From Agrilactobacillus composti DSM 18527 = JCM 14202 (GTDB lineage Bacteria; Bacillota; Bacilli; Lactobacillales; Lactobacillaceae), in the NCBI RefSeq assembly GCF_001436375.1, contig NZ_AZGA01000066.1, forward strand, positions 13,439 through 65,243: 51,805 nucleotides of DNA. Direction: 5' to 3'. The notes under the pieces were generated by a model. It was not told the DNA's origin, did no database searches, and was given only the letters and a program-made list of their open reading frames with translations. Positions 41,671-50,308 of the stretch are shown piece after piece. Made by a program: the position numbers and the translations under genes. Each line of letters begins with the position of its first letter. Position 1 is the first letter of the stretch.

Positions 41671-43235
41671 CTCATATCTATATGCTTAATGTTTGGGCGA
41701 ATATATGCGTCCAAATGTTGTTTGAGTGTTTTTTTTCTAACTTTACCAGAATCTGTCATGGGGAAACGATCACAGATAATTAAACGTTCGGGCCAATACT
41801 TTTTTAAAACTTCTTTTTTTGCCAAGAAACTCTTAATTTCATTCAATGTTAACGGCTGATTGGGATATACTGGTATGACACAAATACCGATACGCTCGCC
41901 TAGCCGTTCATCCTTAAGGCCAATCGCTGCAACCTGTTGTATTTTAGGATAAGCTAAGACAAACTTTTCTACGAGTACTGCGGAAATATTTTCACCACCA
42001 CGCATAATGATGTCATTGATCCGTCCGTCCACTTTAATAGCACCGTCCTGATTATAGTGGGCTAAATCGCCGGTATAAAACCAGCCATCCTTTGATAGAA
42101 CTTCAGCAGTAGCCGTAGGGTTATTGAAATATCCTTTAAATACCATCGGTCCCTTGACAACAATCTCACCGGAATGATTCATATCTCTAATTTCTTGACC
42201 TTGTTTATCTAAAAGCTTCACCATAACTCCCTGGATTGGAAATCCAGCTGTGGTCCCGTGTTTTGCTTTGAAATAAGCAGGGGTAGTACAAATAAATGGA
42301 ACACTTTCTGTTGTGCCATAAACGTTGTAAATTGGCACATGTCGTTGTACAGATTCATTTAATAGCTGCCTGGATATTGGTGAGCCACCACAAATGATTT
42401 TTTCTAAAAAACCATCTTCTGATGTTGCTTGAAATAAGTCATAAGCCGTTGTCGGCACTGATAATGTGTACGTACAATGATATTTCTTGATTAATTGTAA
42501 ACATGCCTTAGGATCATAACTTTCTAAGATGACACAACAGCTCCCAGACAATATCGTTGAGACAATGCCATGATGAAAGCCAATGGCATGGTTAACTGGT
42601 AGCGAAAGTAATAACACATCATTCTGATCAATTTCAAAAGTATGGACAAAACCAGTCTCGCTATAGAGAATGTTCTCTTGAGATAATAAAACACCTTTTG
42701 GCGTACCAGTTGTACCTGACGTTGCCAAAATAGCCGCAATATCCGGTGGCAGCATTGTAAGCTTTGGCTGGCTGCTAATGAAATAATGTACTTTTTCCAC
42801 AGTCTTACATAATTCTGGCAGTACATACCCTTCGTAAGAGCCAAAATTACCTCCTGAAGTTAAATAGTTTGCCAGAACATTACTAGATAAGATAACCAAT
42901 TTAGGATTCACTGAGGTTAAAATATCTTGAAATTCCTTAGTATCCAAGCGAACACTAATTGGCATCACAACAACATTCAATTTAAAACAAGTAATAATCA
43001 GCTTGATCGATAAAAGACTGGTTGGTAATTGTATCACCACAATATCCCGTGCATGTACACCGACCTTATCAAAAAATCTGATAAACTTACGCGTCAATTC
43101 GTCCATTTCATCATAAGTAATCCGACGACCATCCTCAATCAAAAAAGTATGGGTTGGGGATAATTCACATCGACTTGCCCAAGCCTCCGAAAGTGTCTTG
43201 AACGATTTTTTAATTTCTTTTATTTCACCAGACAT
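41667..43235 (-). CDS. Acyl-CoA ligase (AMP-forming), CaiC-like
   Basis: The product is 522 residues from MSGEIKEIKKSFKTLSEAW (ATG 43233-43235, GAGGTGG site). It activates a carboxylic acid with ATP and CoA. ANL-superfamily motifs are complete: ILATSGTTGTPKGVLLS (P-loop), YNVYGTTESVP, YTGDLAHYNQDG and KVDGRINDIIMRGGENIS, and the catalytic C-terminal Lys in MTDSGKVRKKTL. It resembles crotonobetaine/carnitine and other short-chain or cyclic acid ligases. In this operon it would load the hydroaromatic acid onto CoA; the CoA transferase can then exchange CoA between product and substrate. Confidence 0.9.
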   Translation of the reverse strand: MSGEIKEIKKSFKTLSEAWASRCELSPTHTFLIEDGRRITYDEMDELTRKFIRFFDKVGVHARDIVVIQLPTSLLSIKLIITCFKLNVVVMPISVRLDTKEFQDILTSVNPKLVILSSNVLANYLTSGGNFGSYEGYVLPELCKTVEKVHYFISSQPKLTMLPPDIAAILATSGTTGTPKGVLLSQENILYSETGFVHTFEIDQNDVLLLSLPVNHAIGFHHGIVSTILSGSCCVILESYDPKACLQLIKKYHCTYTLSVPTTAYDLFQATSEDGFLEKIICGGSPISRQLLNESVQRHVPIYNVYGTTESVPFICTTPAYFKAKHGTTAGFPIQGVMVKLLDKQGQEIRDMNHSGEIVVKGPMVFKGYFNNPTATAEVLSKDGWFYTGDLAHYNQDGAIKVDGRINDIIMRGGENISAVLVEKFVLAYPKIQQVAAIGLKDERLGERIGICVIPVYPNQPLTLNEIKSFLAKKEVLKKYWPERLIICDRFPMTDSGKVRKKTLKQHLDAYIRPNIKHIDMR

Positions 43236-43259
43236 GGGCAACCACCTCGTATCCCTAAA

Positions 43260-44228
43260 CTAATTACTTACTTTACTTGTGACTAACTGTTGAATGACTG
43301 CCTTAGCGTCGCCAATAATACCATAATCTGCCAATTTAAAAATTGGTGCATCCTTATCACTGTTTATTGCTACAATGCATTTTGCATTTTCAATACCTAT
43401 CGTATGTTGTACAGTTCCAGAAATACCAAACGCAAAATAAACTTTTGGACTAATAGACTTCCCCGATTGACCAATCATAAGTGAACTATCCGCCCAACCA
43501 GAATCTACAACAGGTCTTGAAGCACCAACGGCAGCATTCATTATTTTACCCAATTGATATAATTCTTTAAACCCTGCCTCGCTCTTCAAGCCACGACCAC
43601 CGGCAACAACAACTTCAGCATTATCTAAGTTCAGATCCTGATCATTGGTTGTTAAAGTATATGTTGCATCTTCCGGTAAAGTCACAACGACCTCAGAAGC
43701 AATATTTTGAACAACTGTATCTTTATCTGTTGGTAGCTTAACCGGATCTTTTAATGGGTTAACTGTTAAAACAATGCCTCCGTTCATATCTAATTGAACT
43801 TGACGTTTTAACTCGCCAGAATAGCCCTTTTTTGAAACTATCAGGTTAGTGCCATCAATTGTTGGTTGCTCAATATCCGTCACAATTGAAGCGGTTAACC
43901 CAGCAGCGATTCGAGCAGCAACCGCATTATTGAAACGACTAGAATTCAATAGAATCAATGGCGTATCAACATTTTTAAAGTAAGCTACAAAAGCTTTCCC
44001 CAAAACATTTGGATCTGGATAATCTAATCCTGAGATAGCCAGAAAATCGATTGCATCTACAGTATTAGCCGTTTTCGTTTTTAAATTTTCCACTTTATCA
44101 GCATTGCTTTCAAAAACAACTAATCGTGTTTGTTTCTCTGGAAAATTGGCTTGAGCCACTGCTTGGAGGGCTTCAACATCAGCAGTATCTCCAGTTGTAG
44201 TAACTAAATAAATTGTATCTTGACCCAT
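43260..44228 (-). CDS. etfA: Electron transfer flavoprotein, alpha subunit
   Basis: The product is 322 residues, with a strong AGGAGG site. The C-terminal FAD domain is typical: VVVAGGRGLKSEAGFKELYQLGKIMNAAVGASRPVVDSGW, then GQSGKSISPKVYFAFGISGTVQHTIGIENAKCIVAIN and ADYGIIGDAKAVI. There is no N-terminal ferredoxin domain, unlike the EtfA of the Acetobacterium lactate dehydrogenase and caffeyl-CoA reductase complexes. With EtfB it carries electrons to or from the two acyl-CoA dehydrogenases encoded upstream. ETF is uncommon in lactobacilli. Confidence 0.94.
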   Translation of the reverse strand: MGQDTIYLVTTTGDTADVEALQAVAQANFPEKQTRLVVFESNADKVENLKTKTANTVDAIDFLAISGLDYPDPNVLGKAFVAYFKNVDTPLILLNSSRFNNAVAARIAAGLTASIVTDIEQPTIDGTNLIVSKKGYSGELKRQVQLDMNGGIVLTVNPLKDPVKLPTDKDTVVQNIASEVVVTLPEDATYTLTTNDQDLNLDNAEVVVAGGRGLKSEAGFKELYQLGKIMNAAVGASRPVVDSGWADSSLMIGQSGKSISPKVYFAFGISGTVQHTIGIENAKCIVAINSDKDAPIFKLADYGIIGDAKAVIQQLVTSKVSN

Positions 44229-44246
44229 AATAAAGTTCCCCCTCCT

Positions 44247-45050
44247 TTATAAAATACTGTGCTTCTTTAAGTCAGCAACTAGTTCAGAAACAGCATTTTC
44301 ATCATCATTTAAGTTAAAGAGAACGGTTTCCTTACTTGCAACTTCTGGTTTAGCTAGATTGATTGTTGTTGCTCTATCAGCAATTGCTTTAATCCGGGCT
44401 ACATCGATGTCAGGTAAATCTGAAACTTTAAAATGTTTTAACGTAGCCTTTTTAGCTTGCATTTTAGCCTTGAAGCTTGGCAATCTTGGTGTATTTGCCG
44501 TGTCTTTAATTGAAAGTACCAAAGGTTTTTGCTTATAGGTTCCCTTTAATTCACTTTTGTCCCAACGTGATGTCAATGTTAATGTTTCATCATCGTTGTA
44601 CTCAACTTCATCAACATTATCGACAAAATCAACATCTAATGCTGCAGCAATGCTGGCACCAGTGATGGACTGATTATCATCCCCGGCTTCACGACCTGTA
44701 ATATAATAATCCACATCATCAACAGGTGCTTTTGCTAAGACAGTCCCTAAAGCAGGTGAATATGAAGACAAAGATTCAAAATCATCATTAGAAATTTGGA
44801 TACCTTCATCTACACCCAAGGAAAGTGCATCACGTAGAATCTTATCAGTCGCAAGGTCACTGCCCAACGAAACAGCAGTAACCTTGCCAGTATATTTCTC
44901 TTTTAGTTGTAAAGCAGCTTCGATGGCTTGCTTATCGTAGGGATTGATAATCAAAGCTAGTTTATCTTCTTTTGTACCCTTAGCGAGATCCAAGTCATTT
45001 TTAGCCTTATCAGGATCGACCACTGCTTTTATATATACAACAATGTTCAT
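44247..45050 (-). CDS. etfB: Electron transfer flavoprotein, beta subunit
   Basis: The product is 267 residues (GGAGG site), FixA-like. Visible: VYIKAVVDPD at the N-terminus, the nucleotide-binding INPYDKQAIEAAL region, and the family signature area YYITGREAGDDNQSITGASIAAAL. It pairs with EtfA encoded 18 nt downstream. Whether it is a bifurcating type (second FAD, NADH site) or a simple AMP-binding type cannot be decided by eye; the FixA-like appearance and absence of a quinone oxidoreductase gene make bifurcation worth testing. Confidence 0.94.
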   Translation of the reverse strand: MNIVVYIKAVVDPDKAKNDLDLAKGTKEDKLALIINPYDKQAIEAALQLKEKYTGKVTAVSLGSDLATDKILRDALSLGVDEGIQISNDDFESLSSYSPALGTVLAKAPVDDVDYYITGREAGDDNQSITGASIAAALDVDFVDNVDEVEYNDDETLTLTSRWDKSELKGTYKQKPLVLSIKDTANTPRLPSFKAKMQAKKATLKHFKVSDLPDIDVARIKAIADRATTINLAKPEVASKETVLFNLNDDENAVSELVADLKKHSIL

Positions 45051-45065
45051 AGTGTGCCTCCTGCT

Positions 45066-46211
45066 CTAATCCTCTTCGTATTCTTTATTTAATTCTGTAG
45101 CAATTGTCATACGTTGGATCTCATTGGTTCCCTCAAAAATCTGGAACACCTTGACATCCCGCATCAATTTTTCAACTGGATATTCTTTCGAAACACCGTA
45201 ACCACCAAAGATTTGAACTGCATTAGACGTTACATCTTGGGCCACATCAGATACAAATGTTTTAGTCATGGCGCCTTCTTTACGGACAGATAAGTCATTA
45301 TCCATCATTTTCATAGTGTTATTGACCATCAGACGTGATGCTTCAACATCAGTAGCCATATCTGCTAACATATTCTGAACAGATTGAAATTTAATGATTG
45401 GGCGACCAAATTGCTTCCGCATCTTGGCATACTTCACAGATTCATCTAAAGCTCTTTGCATGATACCAACTGCTAAAGTAGCGACAAATGCTCTAGAGAT
45501 ATTCAAAGAATTCAAAGCTACTTTAAAACCGTCACCTTCATTGCCAATTAAGTTATCAGCTGGAATTCGAACGTTATCAAAATTGACTGTGCTGGTGTCT
45601 GATAATCGCAAACCCATTTTATCTTCATGGTGACCAACAGTGATACCATCTCTAGTCCTTTCGACTAAAAAGGCACTCAAACCTTTGTTACCATCATCTG
45701 AAGTTCTGAATATTGCTACATAAATACTGGCTAGATTTCCGTTGGTAACAAAAGTCTTTTCACCATTCAGTACATATTCATTACCATCCTTAGTTGCTGT
45801 TGCTGCAACAGCACCAGCATCGGAACCTGCATTGGATTCACTTAAAGAAAAGGCTGCAAATTTACCTGGTGCAATAATATCCGCAAAATACTTAGCCAGC
45901 TTCTTATCACCACGTAAAATAACTGATCTTAAGGCAACAAAACTGGAAACCAAAGTAATCGCATAACCTGCATCATACTTTGCCAACTCCTCAAAAATCA
46001 TAGCAGTGGTTTCGAAGTTCAACCCGATACCGCCATATTCTTCAGGCACTTCTAGCATATGCAGTCCCATGTCAAAAGCCTTGTCAAAGGCGCCTTCTGG
46101 GCATCTGCCAGCTTCATCCCAATCCTTAACATGTGGCTTTAATTCTGTTTCACCGAATTCCTTAACCATGTTAATAAATTCTTGTTGATCTTCTGTATAT
46201 TGTAAAGCCAT
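45066..46211 (-). CDS. Acyl-CoA dehydrogenase, SCAD-like
   Basis: The product is 381 residues, the standard length. Visible: FSLSESNAGSDAGAVAATA (FAD/substrate region), YVLNGEKTFVTNG, RKQFGRPIIKFQSVQ, and the catalytic Glu in FQIFEGTNEIQRM. It introduces or, running in reverse with reduced ETF, removes a C2-C3 double bond in a CoA thioester. It lies between the CoA transferase and etfB genes with spacings of 15-40 nt. By analogy with CaiA, the physiological direction may be reduction of an enoyl-CoA. Confidence 0.92.
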   Translation of the reverse strand: MALQYTEDQQEFINMVKEFGETELKPHVKDWDEAGRCPEGAFDKAFDMGLHMLEVPEEYGGIGLNFETTAMIFEELAKYDAGYAITLVSSFVALRSVILRGDKKLAKYFADIIAPGKFAAFSLSESNAGSDAGAVAATATKDGNEYVLNGEKTFVTNGNLASIYVAIFRTSDDGNKGLSAFLVERTRDGITVGHHEDKMGLRLSDTSTVNFDNVRIPADNLIGNEGDGFKVALNSLNISRAFVATLAVGIMQRALDESVKYAKMRKQFGRPIIKFQSVQNMLADMATDVEASRLMVNNTMKMMDNDLSVRKEGAMTKTFVSDVAQDVTSNAVQIFGGYGVSKEYPVEKLMRDVKVFQIFEGTNEIQRMTIATELNKEYEED

Positions 46212-46248
46212 TGTAATCCCTCAATTCTTATTTATACTGCCTTGACAA

Positions 46249-47472
46249 CTAGATGTGTTTGGTCAATCCAACAGCACCCTCAGCGCTCAAGTTTTGAATG
46301 TCTTGTTTCGAGTAGCCTAACTCTTCCAAAATTGCATCAGTATCTGAGCCTTGAGGTTTAGAAACTTTCAATTCTGGTTTGCCAATAGAAGCAAATTTAA
46401 CTGGATTAGTTGGAATAAATCTTTCGTTGCCAGATGGGCATTTAATCTTTCTGAGTTCATCATTTTTTAGTGCTTCTTCATCAGAATAGATTTCTGTTGG
46501 TACGTAACAAGGTTCCAATGGCAGATCGTTTTTATCAAAAGCTTTGACCCAATAATCTAAGTCCTGTTTCTTAAAGGCTTCACCCATGATTTGAACAAAT
46601 TCCGCATTCAGATGTTCAGCGTTGATTTTGTCCACATTGTTATAGCGTGGGTTATCGATTAAATCTTCACGACCTAGGACAGTCATAACTTTGTTGTAAT
46701 CTCTTTCGTAAACTGGCACGCACATTACCAACCAACGATCGTCCTTAGTTTTGTAGGTATTATTGAACGGGTTGGCAATTTCTTTACGACTCTTAGGATA
46801 AGTATTCCCATATTGTGCTGAAACCATGGCAACATTTTGCATAAATAAAGCTGCATGATGTAGGGTCACCGTTACTTTATCTCCAACGCCTTGGTTCATT
46901 TGCTTAACCAAAGCACCACAGATACCAGCCGTTAGACACATAGAAACTTGAAAGTCACCATAACCATTAGAAGGATTCATTGGTGTTTCATCTTTTTCCA
47001 TAGTTGTTCCTAAAACACCACCACGAGCCATATAACACGTTGCATCAAAACCAGCTGCATCCCGTTTATCACCATTTTCACCATAACCTAAAACCTGGGC
47101 AAAAATTAGTTTTGGAAATTTTTTATGGAGTGTGTCATAATCTAAGCCCATTTTAGCTAAAGATTTTGATCTCACATTCGTCAGAAAAACATTTGCCGTG
47201 TCTAACAATTGATACATGATTTTTAAGCCTTCATCAGTCTTTGTGTTTAATGTGATGAAGCGTTTATTCATATTAGAAATATCAAAGCCCAAGTTTTCAT
47301 CGTCAGAATAGTGCATATTGAACACGGAACCTTGCATACGACCGGGATCGCCTTTTGGTGATTCTACTTTGATAACATCAGCGCCCCATTCGCCTAAGAC
47401 TCTGGCAACAGTTGGTGCGGCTAAAAATGTTGTTAAGTCGACGACTTTGACCCCTTTTAAAATTCCATCCAT
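46249..47472 (-). CDS. Class III CoA transferase (CaiB/BaiF family)
   Basis: The product is 407 residues from MDGILKGVKVVDLTTFLAAPTVARVLGEWGADVIKVE (ATG 47470-47472, GGAGGG site); the frame runs 22 codons further up without a site. The family N-terminal motif is intact, and the catalytic Asp is expected in NGYGDFQVSMC. It swaps CoA between an acyl-CoA product and the incoming acid, saving ATP after the ligase has primed the cycle. It lies between the two acyl-CoA dehydrogenase genes, an order reminiscent of the carnitine operon caiTABCDE. Confidence 0.9.
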   Translation of the reverse strand: MDGILKGVKVVDLTTFLAAPTVARVLGEWGADVIKVESPKGDPGRMQGSVFNMHYSDDENLGFDISNMNKRFITLNTKTDEGLKIMYQLLDTANVFLTNVRSKSLAKMGLDYDTLHKKFPKLIFAQVLGYGENGDKRDAAGFDATCYMARGGVLGTTMEKDETPMNPSNGYGDFQVSMCLTAGICGALVKQMNQGVGDKVTVTLHHAALFMQNVAMVSAQYGNTYPKSRKEIANPFNNTYKTKDDRWLVMCVPVYERDYNKVMTVLGREDLIDNPRYNNVDKINAEHLNAEFVQIMGEAFKKQDLDYWVKAFDKNDLPLEPCYVPTEIYSDEEALKNDELRKIKCPSGNERFIPTNPVKFASIGKPELKVSKPQGSDTDAILEELGYSKQDIQNLSAEGAVGLTKHI

Positions 47473-47557
47473 TATGTGTCCCTCCAAAAAATGCCAATAA
47501 CAGCTAAATTCCAAAGTACGAATTGCCGCTATCGGCATAAAGACTACTTACTAATCT

Positions 47558-48751
47558 TTACTTAATAACACCATTATCTTGAATTAAATGACGTGCTGCT
47601 GTAACTCTTTGAACAGAACGTGGACCTTCTTCAAGCCACATTGCACGGCAATCTCTATACATACGTTCAACTGGACCATAAGGATTATCTTCAAAGTACC
47701 CGATACCACCAAAAGTCTCTAACGTATAATCAGAAACCATTCTGACAGTATTGATACTCTGTAATTTACACATAGCTGCTTTTTCAGTAATGTCTTCGCC
47801 CTTATCATATTGCTCAGCTAAATCATAAAGCATAGACCGTAAGGCGAAAATTTCAGTACCCATATCAGCGATTTGTTGTTGAATCATTTGACGTTTAACT
47901 AAAGGCTTGCCAAATGTGACCCGATCTTTAGCTCTTGCAATAGACATCTCCAACATACGTTGAGCCATACCTAAGTTACTATCCGCAATGTGCGCTCTAG
48001 AAATAGATAAGGAGGAAATGGCAACATGCAATCCATCACCACGTTTGCCTAATAGGTATTCTTTAGGCACTTTAACATTGGTGAACTTCAAGCCAGCATG
48101 ACCAGCACCACGACAGCCCATCATATGAGGCATTGGCACAATTTCATAACCTGGTAAATCAACGGGTACCCAGAAAGCACTCAAACGATCGTCGCCTTCT
48201 TTGTCTGGATCTGTAACGGCAATAACGTAAGTCGCATCACTGCAATCTGTATGTGAAATTAAATATTTCTCACCATTTAAGATGTAATAGTCGCCGTCTT
48301 CAATTGCGGTTGTATGTACATCTGCACCAGTACCACCAGTTTTTTCAGTTAAAGCAAAGTTCGTATAGATTTCTTTGTCTTGAACTTTAGGTAAAACTTT
48401 CTTCTTTAAATCTTCAGAACCAAATTCATCCATAATGCGCCAGTTTAAATCAGCAGCATGATGTAAATGCATCCGCATACCACCAGGTCCCCGACTAAAC
48501 ATTTCTTGAACTTGGAAAATCTGTTTCTGGCTTAAACCAAAACCGCCATACTTCAGAGGTAAAGCAAATCTATATAAATCGTTATCAATTGCTAATTGGA
48601 AGAATTCCTTTGGAAAAGTATTGGTAACTTCAACTTCTTTTTGCATTTCATCAAATGGGCCTTCAGCCAATTCTTTGATTTGAATCAAATAATTTTGGAA
48701 TTGTTCTTCAGTCATTTTGTGTCCTGGTGTTAACTTAACTTTTGTAACCAT
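47558..48751 (-). CDS. Acyl-CoA dehydrogenase, second type
   Basis: The product is 397 residues from ATG 48749-48751 (GGAGG at 8 nt). It has the acyl-CoA dehydrogenase fold with ALTEKTGGTGADVHTTA, YYILNGEKYLISHTD, RVTFGKPLVKRQMIQQQ and, near the end, WLEEGPRSVQR carrying a likely catalytic Glu. It is well diverged from the SCAD-like enzyme at 45066, so the two probably act at different steps or ring positions. It is the first gene of a nine-gene minus-strand cluster, with a LysR-type palindrome 30 nt upstream. Confidence 0.9.
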   Translation of the reverse strand: MVTKVKLTPGHKMTEEQFQNYLIQIKELAEGPFDEMQKEVEVTNTFPKEFFQLAIDNDLYRFALPLKYGGFGLSQKQIFQVQEMFSRGPGGMRMHLHHAADLNWRIMDEFGSEDLKKKVLPKVQDKEIYTNFALTEKTGGTGADVHTTAIEDGDYYILNGEKYLISHTDCSDATYVIAVTDPDKEGDDRLSAFWVPVDLPGYEIVPMPHMMGCRGAGHAGLKFTNVKVPKEYLLGKRGDGLHVAISSLSISRAHIADSNLGMAQRMLEMSIARAKDRVTFGKPLVKRQMIQQQIADMGTEIFALRSMLYDLAEQYDKGEDITEKAAMCKLQSINTVRMVSDYTLETFGGIGYFEDNPYGPVERMYRDCRAMWLEEGPRSVQRVTAARHLIQDNGVIK

Positions 48752-48780
48752 AAATAAGTCCTCCTTATTGATAAAACCCG

Positions 48781-48803
48781 ATTGATAGAATTATTCTATC
48801 AAT
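48781..48803. promoter_or_regulatory. 23-bp palindrome, LysR operator type A
   Basis: A perfect 10-bp inverted repeat with a 3-bp centre, of the form ATTGATAGA-N5-TCTATCAAT, 30 nt before the acyl-CoA dehydrogenase start. It matches the site at 37427-37449 in 16 of the 18 arm positions, suggesting one regulator or two related ones for both halves. Confidence 0.7.
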
Positions 48804-48961
48804 ATTCGCAATTATTTAAATAACAAGTTCACAATCTTACCGTAAGTTCAATCAAAAAATTATTTTTTTAGCCTCCTCTTGAAACTTGTCAAAGCTATAT
48901 TAGTTCCCCTTTGCAAAGTGAGAAAACGCTTTCCCATCCCTGTACTATTACAGTAACCCTG

Positions 48962-48976
48962 GATTGATAATCAATC
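48962..48976. promoter_or_regulatory. 15-bp palindrome, second LysR site candidate
   Basis: GATTGAT-A-ATCAATC lies in the 448-nt region between the divergent acyl-CoA operon and lysR. No gene is seen in this region; it holds this site, the operator at 48781 and the terminator at 49112. Confidence 0.45.
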
Positions 48977-49073
48977 AAATACCTTTTATCAATGCAACTA
49001 TTCAAAAAATGAATGTTAACTATTTAACTTATAAATATTTTTGTGTGCTGTACTAACGCTTCCATCTTTGTGG

Positions 49074-49143
49074 TAAAATATCGATAGTGATTATTGAAAA
49101 TATTAGTTCACAAAATCGCTTTATGAAGCGTTTTCTTTTTTTT
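49074..49143 (+). terminator. Extended -10 promoter followed by a leader terminator before lysR
   Basis: TGG-TAAAAT (-10 at 49074-49079) would start an RNA near 49086. The hairpin CGCTT-TATG-AAGCG flanked by A and T runs (49112-49134) followed by TTTTCTTTTTTTT-type sequence to 49143 would end it after about 58 nt, 57 nt before the lysR ATG. It is either an attenuator or the end of a short RNA. Confidence 0.6.
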
Positions 49144-49199
49144 AATGGACTGAGATTTTGAATTTAATATTCGAAATTCTAGGATGGAGCGCGTTTTTT

Positions 49200-50099
49200 A
49201 TGAATTTAAACCAGTTGCGGTATTTTCGTGTTCTAGTTGAAGAAAAGCAATACACTAAAGCTGCTAGCAAGCTTTTTATCAGCCAACCTAGCTTAAGTAA
49301 CTCTATGAAATCTTTTGAAGAAGAACTTAATGGCAAATTGTTTAGAAAAGAGGGCCGTCAAATCATTCTGACAAACTATGGCAAAATGATTTACAAAACC
49401 GTCTGTGATGCTTTAGATACATTGGATCAAGGTATCAATGCAGCCAATGAACAATTTTCACGACAAGAAAATACGATTCGTGTAGCTTGGCTGCCTACAA
49501 CTTTTGGTACCATGTTGCCCAGAATCATTCAAGATTTTAAGAAGGATTTTGATGAAACAATCCATTTTATGCTCTTTAGCAAAGCATCCATTCCCATATT
49601 AGATGGGCTTAGAGATGAGAAGTATGATATTGGCATTAGTTCCTATATGAAGGGTTACAGTGAACTAGAATTCACACCTTTTTACACAGAGGATATCATC
49701 GTCTTAACACCTAAATCGCATCCATTCACCAAATATCATCGTATCAAATTAAACCAGTTGGCCCATGAACGCCTAATAACTTATACGCCTGATATTCCTA
49801 TTGGTGCAACCATTCAAGAAGAAGTTACCAGTCAGATCAAAGCAGATAGCGTAGATGACACCTCTATTGATGAAGTGGGTATTGCCGGTCTAGTTGCATC
49901 CGGTCAAGGTATTGGCGTTTGTGCGGATACCTCTTTTCTAGCACCGTTTGATCTTGTTAAAATTCCGTTAGATATTCCTTCTAATACACGAGTTGTTTAT
50001 ATTGTTCGGAATAAAAATCAATTGCAAAGCAAATTTTCACAAGATTTCTTTGAGTTCATTTCTGCCTATAATTTAAAGAAAATCGGACAACTGACCTAG
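49200..50099 (+). CDS. LysR-family regulator of the acyl-CoA operon
   Basis: The product is 299 residues from MNLNQLRYFRVLVEEKQYTKAASKLFISQPSLSNSMKSFEEELNG (ATG 49200). The N-terminal HTH is clear, and a two-lobe effector domain follows (DIGISSYMKGYSELEFTPFYTEDIIVLTPKSHPF, GIAGLVASGQGIGVCA). It is paralogous to the LysR at 37463: both have ISSYM/VSSYM and the same overall length. It is divergent from the acyl-CoA operon and followed on its own strand by an MFS carrier gene. A terminator in its leader may limit its expression. Confidence 0.88.
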   Translation: MNLNQLRYFRVLVEEKQYTKAASKLFISQPSLSNSMKSFEEELNGKLFRKEGRQIILTNYGKMIYKTVCDALDTLDQGINAANEQFSRQENTIRVAWLPTTFGTMLPRIIQDFKKDFDETIHFMLFSKASIPILDGLRDEKYDIGISSYMKGYSELEFTPFYTEDIIVLTPKSHPFTKYHRIKLNQLAHERLITYTPDIPIGATIQEEVTSQIKADSVDDTSIDEVGIAGLVASGQGIGVCADTSFLAPFDLVKIPLDIPSNTRVVYIVRNKNQLQSKFSQDFFEFISAYNLKKIGQLT

Positions 50100-50308
50100 T
50101 TTTTACGTAAGCGAAGTCTTTTATTTTGTTGTAATGTTTGATAAAAGCTGATAGAATAAAGCTGATTAGTGACCCCTTTAACATGAGTTTGAATTCCATC
50201 CCTCTTAAGTTCCCCAGAACTGAGGTAGTCAGGAAACAATATTTTTTGTTTTCTCCTCATTTGCTGCACCCTTTTATTCACCTATTCGAACTTAGGAGGC
50301 TTTTTGTG

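Noticed and set aside
38394-48751. A carnitine (cai) or bile acid (bai) operon
   Set aside because: The transferase, ligase and ETF resemble cai/fix, but there is no CaiT-type BCCT transporter and no CaiD-type hydratase; bai hallmark genes (baiE, baiG-type set, hydroxysteroid dehydrogenases) are absent.
50100-50308. Riboswitch or T-box in the leader of the second MFS gene
   Set aside because: No T-box motif or recognisable riboswitch core; only a weak hairpin around GGAAACAA/TTGTTTTC.
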